A DNA stretch of 64,000 nt from the NCBI GenBank assembly GCA_023393065.1, contig JAEWMX010000015.1, positions 62,001-126,000 of the forward strand. Reading direction: 5' to 3'. Under the pieces are notes generated by a model. The model was not told where the DNA came from, made no database searches, and worked only from the letters and a program-made list of their open reading frames with translations. The DNA comes from Bacillota bacterium. GTDB taxonomy: Bacteria; Bacillota_I; Bacilli_A; RFN20; CAG-826. Made by a program: the position numbers and the translations under genes. Numbering within the stretch: position 1 is the first letter of the stretch; every line of letters starts with the position of its first letter. This document shows, piece after piece, positions 59,703 to 64,000 of this stretch.

Positions 59703-61691
59703 TCACTGCTTGACGACTTTTTCAACAAGGCCGGCAAGCCGTTCGCTCGTAAAGTCAAATTTCTTTAAGGCGTCGGCCATCGGCGCACTCGTTCCAAAGG
59801 AATCGATGCCCATGACCGTATCGGCATAGCGATACCAGCCGAAAGAGGAGAGCATCTCGACGACCACCACTTTGTCCTTGGTCGTACCGAGAGTGCTTTT
59901 CTTATATTCGGCATCTTGAGCTTCAAACAAACCAACGGAAGGCATCGAGACGACGCGAACATCAATCTTCTTCTCCAATAATAACTTCTGGGCCTTCACC
60001 GCTAAAGCCACTTCGCTGCCAGTGGCGATAATCGTCGCCATTAACTTATCTTTTTCTGACGATACAACATATCCGCCTTTTGCCACCGCCTCCATCGTCG
60101 ATCCAACCATTTCAGGAAGACCTTGACGTGAGAGGATAATCGCTGTCGGCGTCTCTTTCGATTTTAGTGCCACGCGCCAAGCGCCATATGTTTCGGCGTT
60201 GTCACAAGGGCGAATGACACGAAGATTAGGAATACTTCTTAGCATAGCTAAGTGCTCGACTGGTTGATGAGTGGGACCGTCTTCTCCAAGAGCGATTGAA
60301 TCGTGTGAGAAAAGATAGATGGCCGGAAGGCGAGACAGGGCCGCTAAGCGAACCGCGGCTTTCATATAATCGCTAAAGACGAGGAAAGACCCGACATATG
60401 TTTTTACGCCGCCATGAAGGAGCATGCCGTTTTGAATGGCGGCCATCGCGAATTCGCGAATGCCGAAATTAATGTTCCGCCCTTCGCGGCATGCTGGTGT
60501 AAAATCCGAGCCTTTGTTAATTTTGGTCATGACGCTGCTGGCGACGTCGGCCGAACCGCCCATGATAAAGGGAATTGTGTTGTGCAGTTCGTTGAGGATA
60601 CGGCCGCTGATGCCACGCGTCGAATCAGAGCTTCCGGCTTCGACTTTGGGAATAGAGTTATAAATATAATTTGTAACATCGCCTTTAAAGGCGTGTTCAA
60701 AGACACGATAGGCATCGGGATGCTTATCTTTGTAGCTATCACGGACATTTTTCCATCTTTGGTATTCCTCGACGCCGCGCTTTTCAAAAGTGTCGCGAAA
60801 TACTTGGTAAACTTCTTCTGGAATCGTGAAATCAGGATAATCATAGCCATAAGAAGCTTTAGCTTTTTGTCCGTCTTCGACACCGAGTGGATTTCCGTGG
60901 ACTTTCGCCGTTCCTTGCTTTGCCGATCCATAGCCGATGATCGTATCAACGATGATGAGCGTCGGGTAGTCAGTCGATTTTTTCGCTTTGCTGAGGGCGC
61001 GGTCGATAGCCCCTAAATCATTTCCGTCCTTTACTTTAATCACATTCCAATTAGAAGCGAGAAAGCGCAACTCGACATTTTCAGAAAATGAAGCGTCAAG
61101 CGGAGCGTCCAGAGTGGTTTTGTTCGCATCATAAATTAATATTAATTTACTGAGTCGTTGGTGACCGGCAAAAGAGATGGCTTCTTGGCTGATGCCTTCT
61201 TGGAGGCAGCCGTCGCCGCAAAGGCAGTAAGTGTAGTGATTAATCAGCTTGTGGCCTTCGATGTGCTGAGCCTGGACGGCTTGTTCGGCGAGGGCGATGC
61301 CCACCGCCTGAGCTATTCCCTGCCCCAAAGGTCCGGTCGTCGCCTCAACACCTTTGGTGTGGCGATATTCTGGGTGTCCGGGAGTAAGTGAATCAATCTG
61401 CCGAAAAGATTTCAAATCATCAATGCTTAAATCAAAACCTGTTACATGCAACATAGTGTAGAGGAGGGCGCTAGCGTGACCGGCACTCAAGACAAAGCGG
61501 TCGCGGTTAATCCAACTCGGATCGTGTGGATTAGCTATGAGATGATTCTTATACAAAGTATAGAGGATGGGAGCGCTGCCTAGTGGCATGCCTGGATGTC
61601 CGCTCTTTGCCTTGTTGGTAACATCGATGCACATGGCGCGAATGGCGCTAACGGCCAAGTGGTCAAGATTCGTTTTTTCGATAGTTTTCAT
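59703..61691 (-). CDS. tkt: Transketolase
   Basis: Thiamine-diphosphate enzyme of the pentose phosphate pathway. GDGCLQEGISQEAISFAGHQ, PGHPEYRHTKGVEATTGPLGQG (split), and HDSIALGEDGPTHQPVEHLA are the signatures. 662 residues. GGAGAAAAC before the ATG. Supplies pentose and glyceraldehyde 3-phosphate exchange, linking with deoB/deoC. An AT-rich 56-base gap with TAGTATTTTATTAG separates it from aspS. Confidence 0.96.
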   Translation of the reverse strand: MKTIEKTNLDHLAVSAIRAMCIDVTNKAKSGHPGMPLGSAPILYTLYKNHLIANPHDPSWINRDRFVLSAGHASALLYTMLHVTGFDLSIDDLKSFRQIDSLTPGHPEYRHTKGVEATTGPLGQGIAQAVGIALAEQAVQAQHIEGHKLINHYTYCLCGDGCLQEGISQEAISFAGHQRLSKLILIYDANKTTLDAPLDASFSENVELRFLASNWNVIKVKDGNDLGAIDRALSKAKKSTDYPTLIIVDTIIGYGSAKQGTAKVHGNPLGVEDGQKAKASYGYDYPDFTIPEEVYQVFRDTFEKRGVEEYQRWKNVRDSYKDKHPDAYRVFEHAFKGDVTNYIYNSIPKVEAGSSDSTRGISGRILNELHNTIPFIMGGSADVASSVMTKINKGSDFTPACREGRNINFGIREFAMAAIQNGMLLHGGVKTYVGSFLVFSDYMKAAVRLAALSRLPAIYLFSHDSIALGEDGPTHQPVEHLAMLRSIPNLRVIRPCDNAETYGAWRVALKSKETPTAIILSRQGLPEMVGSTMEAVAKGGYVVSSEKDKLMATIIATGSEVALAVKAQKLLLEKKIDVRVVSMPSVGLFEAQDAEYKKSTLGTTKDKVVVVEMLSSFGWYRYADTVMGIDSFGTSAPMADALKKFDFTSERLAGLVEKVVKQ

Positions 61692-61700
61692 GTTTTCTCC

Positions 61701-61715
61701 TTAGTATTTTATTAG
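61701..61715 (+). repeat. 15-bp AT-rich repeat, copy 2
   Basis: TTAGTATTTTATTAG, identical to a string before dnaG at 29600-29614. The two lie in leaders but in opposite orientation relative to the gene. Low complexity; function doubtful. Confidence 0.3.
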
Positions 61716-61747
61716 TATTTATATAGTATTTTTATTACTTGTAATAA

Positions 61748-63475
61748 TTATTCAATAATTTTAATACCTAACTCGTCTAATTGCGATTTATCGATCTTCG
61801 AGGGGGCGTCGGTCATCGGACATGCAGCCCGTAAATTCTTCGGAAAAGCGATGACATCGCGGATGTTGTCGGTGCCGCTTAAGATCATCGTCAGGCGATC
61901 GAGTCCAAAGGCGATGCCACCATGAGGTGGGGTTCCGTATTTGAAGGCATCGATAAAGAAGCCGAATTTGTTTTTTATATCTTCTTGGCTTAAGCCAAGA
62001 ATTTCGAAGATGGTCTTTTGCATCTTCTGATCGTAGATACGCAATGAACCACCGCCGGCTTCGTAACCATTGATGACGATATCATATGCCGAAGCGTGAA
62101 CATTTCCCGGGTCGCTAGCTAACAGATCAGCGGTCGAGGGGGTCGGTCTGGTAAAGGGATGATGCAGAGGACTAAATTTTCCGCTGTCTTGGTCTTTTTC
62201 AAACAACGGGAAATCGACAACCCATAACAAATCAAAAGTATTCGGCTTTATAAGCCCTAATTCGCGAGCGTATTTGCTACGCAAAGCGCCGAGTCCAAAG
62301 CAGACATTTGAAAGAGAGTTAGAACTTGCGATGATGATTAGATCTTCATTGTGTGCTGACATTAACTGAAGGAGGGCATCAGCTTCGCCATCGCCAAAAA
62401 ATTTGGCGGCGCTGCCTTCGAGACGATTGTTTTTTACTTTTAAAACGATAAAACTTGAAAGGCGAAATTTTTTGGCTTCGAGTTGCAGTTCATCAATATT
62501 TTTGCGCGAGGTACGATCGGCGATTCCCGGAATGACTATAGCTTTGCTATAAGCGCTTGAGTTAAAAAGCGGGAATGAGGTTTTGCTAACGATGCTTGTC
62601 ACATCTTTTAACTCGAGGCCGAAACGGGTGTCAGGCTTATCGCTTCCATAGCGATTGAGAGCTTCATCGTATTTCAGTCTTCTCAGTGGCAAAACAATAT
62701 CGTGATCGATGACATCCTTGAACACCTTCTTTAGAAGGCCTTCCATCAAGGTCAAGATTTGATCTTCATCGAGAAAACTTGTCTCGATATCGATTTGCGT
62801 GAAATCTGGCTGGCGATCGGCTCTTAGATCTTCGTCGCGAAAGCAGCGAGCGATTTGATAGTAGCGTTCGAGACCGCCGATCATCAGGAGCTGTTTAAAG
62901 AGCTGTGGCGATTGGGGTAGGGCATAAAAGGAGCCGTGATGAATTCTCGAGGGTACGACATAGTCGCGGGCGCCTTCAGGCGTTGAAAGAGTTAAAATGG
63001 GTGTCTCGACTTCTATGAAGTCATGGGCATCGAGATATTCGTGAGCAGCCCGGACGATTTTCGCTCTCGTTTTTAATTTTCCTTGCATCGTCGGACGCCG
63101 CAGATCGAGATAGCGGTATTTTAGGCGCACATCTTCGAGGGCATCGGTTTCATCATCGATGATAAGCGGAGTCGTCATCGCTTCATTTATCACCACGACC
63201 TCGCTAGCGAGGATTTCAATCTCCCCGGTTTTTAATTTAGGGTTCGGAACATCTTTCTTGGCGACTTGGCCTTTGACTTGAATGACATATTCGTTACGGA
63301 CATCAGGAATGTGTACATCGTCTTTAACCGTGACTTGGATGATGCCGCTACGATCGCGAAGATCAATAAAAAGAAGGCTTCCTAAATTGCGACGTCGGCT
63401 GACCCACCCTAAAAGGGTAACTGTCCTTCCGATATCGTTAATTGATAAATTGGCGTTATAACATGTTCTCTCCAT
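61748..63475 (-). CDS. aspS: Aspartate--tRNA ligase
   Basis: Class II synthetase, 575 residues. N-terminal OB anticodon domain (VTLLGWVSRRRNLGSLLFIDLRD in pieces), motif 2 FRDEDLRADRQPDFTQID, GAD domain and motif 3 GIAFGLDRLTMIL. The ATG with GAGGAGAGGT upstream is preferred over a start 75 bases earlier within hisS. Follows hisS by 4 bases, as in Bacillus hisS-aspS. Confidence 0.96.
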   Translation of the reverse strand: MERTCYNANLSINDIGRTVTLLGWVSRRRNLGSLLFIDLRDRSGIIQVTVKDDVHIPDVRNEYVIQVKGQVAKKDVPNPKLKTGEIEILASEVVVINEAMTTPLIIDDETDALEDVRLKYRYLDLRRPTMQGKLKTRAKIVRAAHEYLDAHDFIEVETPILTLSTPEGARDYVVPSRIHHGSFYALPQSPQLFKQLLMIGGLERYYQIARCFRDEDLRADRQPDFTQIDIETSFLDEDQILTLMEGLLKKVFKDVIDHDIVLPLRRLKYDEALNRYGSDKPDTRFGLELKDVTSIVSKTSFPLFNSSAYSKAIVIPGIADRTSRKNIDELQLEAKKFRLSSFIVLKVKNNRLEGSAAKFFGDGEADALLQLMSAHNEDLIIIASSNSLSNVCFGLGALRSKYARELGLIKPNTFDLLWVVDFPLFEKDQDSGKFSPLHHPFTRPTPSTADLLASDPGNVHASAYDIVINGYEAGGGSLRIYDQKMQKTIFEILGLSQEDIKNKFGFFIDAFKYGTPPHGGIAFGLDRLTMILSGTDNIRDVIAFPKNLRAACPMTDAPSKIDKSQLDELGIKIIE

Positions 63476-63479
63476 GGGC

Positions 63480-64000
63480 TTACCTCTCCTCGTTGAGCTC
63501 GATGAGTTCTTCTTCGACGATTTGGCTGGCGACATTTTCAAAGTCGGCAAGCGTGACCGATGTCTGCTCTTTGGTGCGCATATTCTTAATTGTTAAGACT
63601 TCTTTCTTAAGCTCTTCTTCGCCGACCAAAACGGCAAAGAGGGCGGCGCGCTTTTCGGCTTTTTTAAACAAGCTTTTTAAAGCTTTGCTCTCATAAGCCA
63701 TTTCCGAAGGGTAGCCAAGTAGATGAATCTTTTCATTTAATTCATACACTTTTTCAAGGTCGACATCTCCGACAGGCATAATATAAAACGCCAAAAAGGG
63801 ATAGGCGTCGAACAAGAGCTTTTCCGCTTCCACGATTTGCACGAGGCGTTCGATTCCAAAGGATAAGCCGACGCCGGATAGATTCGGACCGCCGAGCTCT
63901 TCGACTAAATGGGAATAGTGACCGCCGGCCCCAAGAGCGCCAAAGGTTTTACCTTCTTTAGAAATATAGTGATATTCGAAGACAATTTCTGAATAGTAAT
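63480..64000 (-). CDS. hisS: Histidine--tRNA ligase, C-terminal part
   Basis: Open at the window edge; about 173 residues seen. YYSEIVFEYH is the HisA block, GAGGHYSHLVEELGGPN and GVGLSFGIERL (motif 3) follow, then the anticodon-binding domain. The N-terminal two thirds is outside. Upstream of aspS in one transcript. Confidence 0.93.
   Translation of the reverse strand, partial: YYSEIVFEYHYISKEGKTFGALGAGGHYSHLVEELGGPNLSGVGLSFGIERLVQIVEAEKLLFDAYPFLAFYIMPVGDVDLEKVYELNEKIHLLGYPSEMAYESKALKSLFKKAEKRAALFAVLVGEEELKKEVLTIKNMRTKEQTSVTLADFENVASQIVEEELIELNEER

Noticed and set aside
1..64000. Use of TGA as tryptophan (Mycoplasma code)
   Set aside because: Several genes end in TGA at overlaps with the next start, Trp is encoded by TGG throughout, and core proteins are full length under the standard code.
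1..64000. CRISPR arrays, insertion sequences, prophage genes, tRNA or rRNA genes
   Set aside because: No regularly spaced repeats, transposase or phage motifs, or tRNA/rRNA folds were seen; the tyrosine recombinase is a XerD-like housekeeping enzyme.

Overview
The window looks like the chromosomal core of a low-to-moderate GC member of the Firmicutes/Tenericutes line, probably an uncultured relative of the Acholeplasma/Izemoplasma/RF39 group (an inference from gene content; no marker phylogeny was possible). Supporting signs are HrcA/CIRCE heat-shock control, a DnaK with the Gram-positive layout, PlsY, YneF, the YqeG-YqeH-YhbY-NadD-YqeK-RsfS cluster, a fused NadD-YqeK protein and a ClpB without its N-terminal domain. 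All long genes are open with TGA read as stop and TGG as Trp, so the standard bacterial code is used and this is not a Mycoplasma-type UGA-Trp genome. I see no rRNA, tRNA, CRISPR array, insertion sequence or prophage.

Layout. 1-2.2 kb (minus): an acyl-CoA-synthetase-like gene cut by the left edge, then cysK-cysE. 2.3-7.4 kb: fmt, a nuclease-helicase fusion and lepA. 7.5-15.6 kb: a Fic-like protein with a broken catalytic motif, a small membrane protein, hemW, an RDD protein, then hrcA-grpE-dnaK-dnaJ behind a promoter with two CIRCE-like operators. 15.7-21 kb: guanine deaminase with a purine permease, CIRCE-controlled clpB, a TM2 protein and rsmE. 21-34.3 kb: an unknown gene, mtaB, rpmF, deoC, rpsU, a C39-peptidase membrane protein, ybeY-cdd-era-recO, glyS-dnaG-rpoD-trmK and a NIF3-family gene. 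34.3-38.5 kb: ispH and ispG on the minus strand flank a DEAD-box helicase and nfo. 38.6-46 kb: rpmG, a metallo-hydrolase, efp, yneF, then plsY divergent from parE-parC. 46-49.9 kb: the yqeG to rsfS ribosome/NAD cluster and a CPCC protein. 49.9-64 kb (all minus): hisS-aspS, tkt, an Asp23-nusB-xseA-xseB-dxs run, dinB-xerD-deoB and an ABC permease/lipoprotein pair with no ATPase beside it.

How the parts work together. Most of the window is translation, ribosome assembly, replication/repair and protein quality control. Metabolism is limited to cysteine synthesis (cysE, cysK), the MEP isoprenoid route (dxs, ispG, ispH), phospholipid start (plsY), NAD synthesis (nadD) and nucleoside salvage feeding pentose phosphates (cdd, deoB, deoC, tkt, guaD). 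Gene order repeatedly matches Bacillus subtilis blocks (lepA-hemW-hrcA-grpE-dnaK-dnaJ; rsmE-mtaB; era-recO-glyS-dnaG-sigA-trmK; plsY-parE-parC; yqhY-nusB-xseA-xseB-dxs), with lineage-specific insertions and losses.

I found no clear new multi-gene system. The points that most deserve a second look are an EF-P that has lost the canonical modified lysine loop, a C39 peptidase fused to membrane helices without an ATPase, a degenerate Fic protein in the lepA-hemW interval, a Cas4/RecB-like nuclease fused to an XPD/DinG-type helicase, an ABC permease/binding-protein pair lacking an ATPase, and MEP-pathway genes that start without a Shine-Dalgarno sequence close to -10 boxes.
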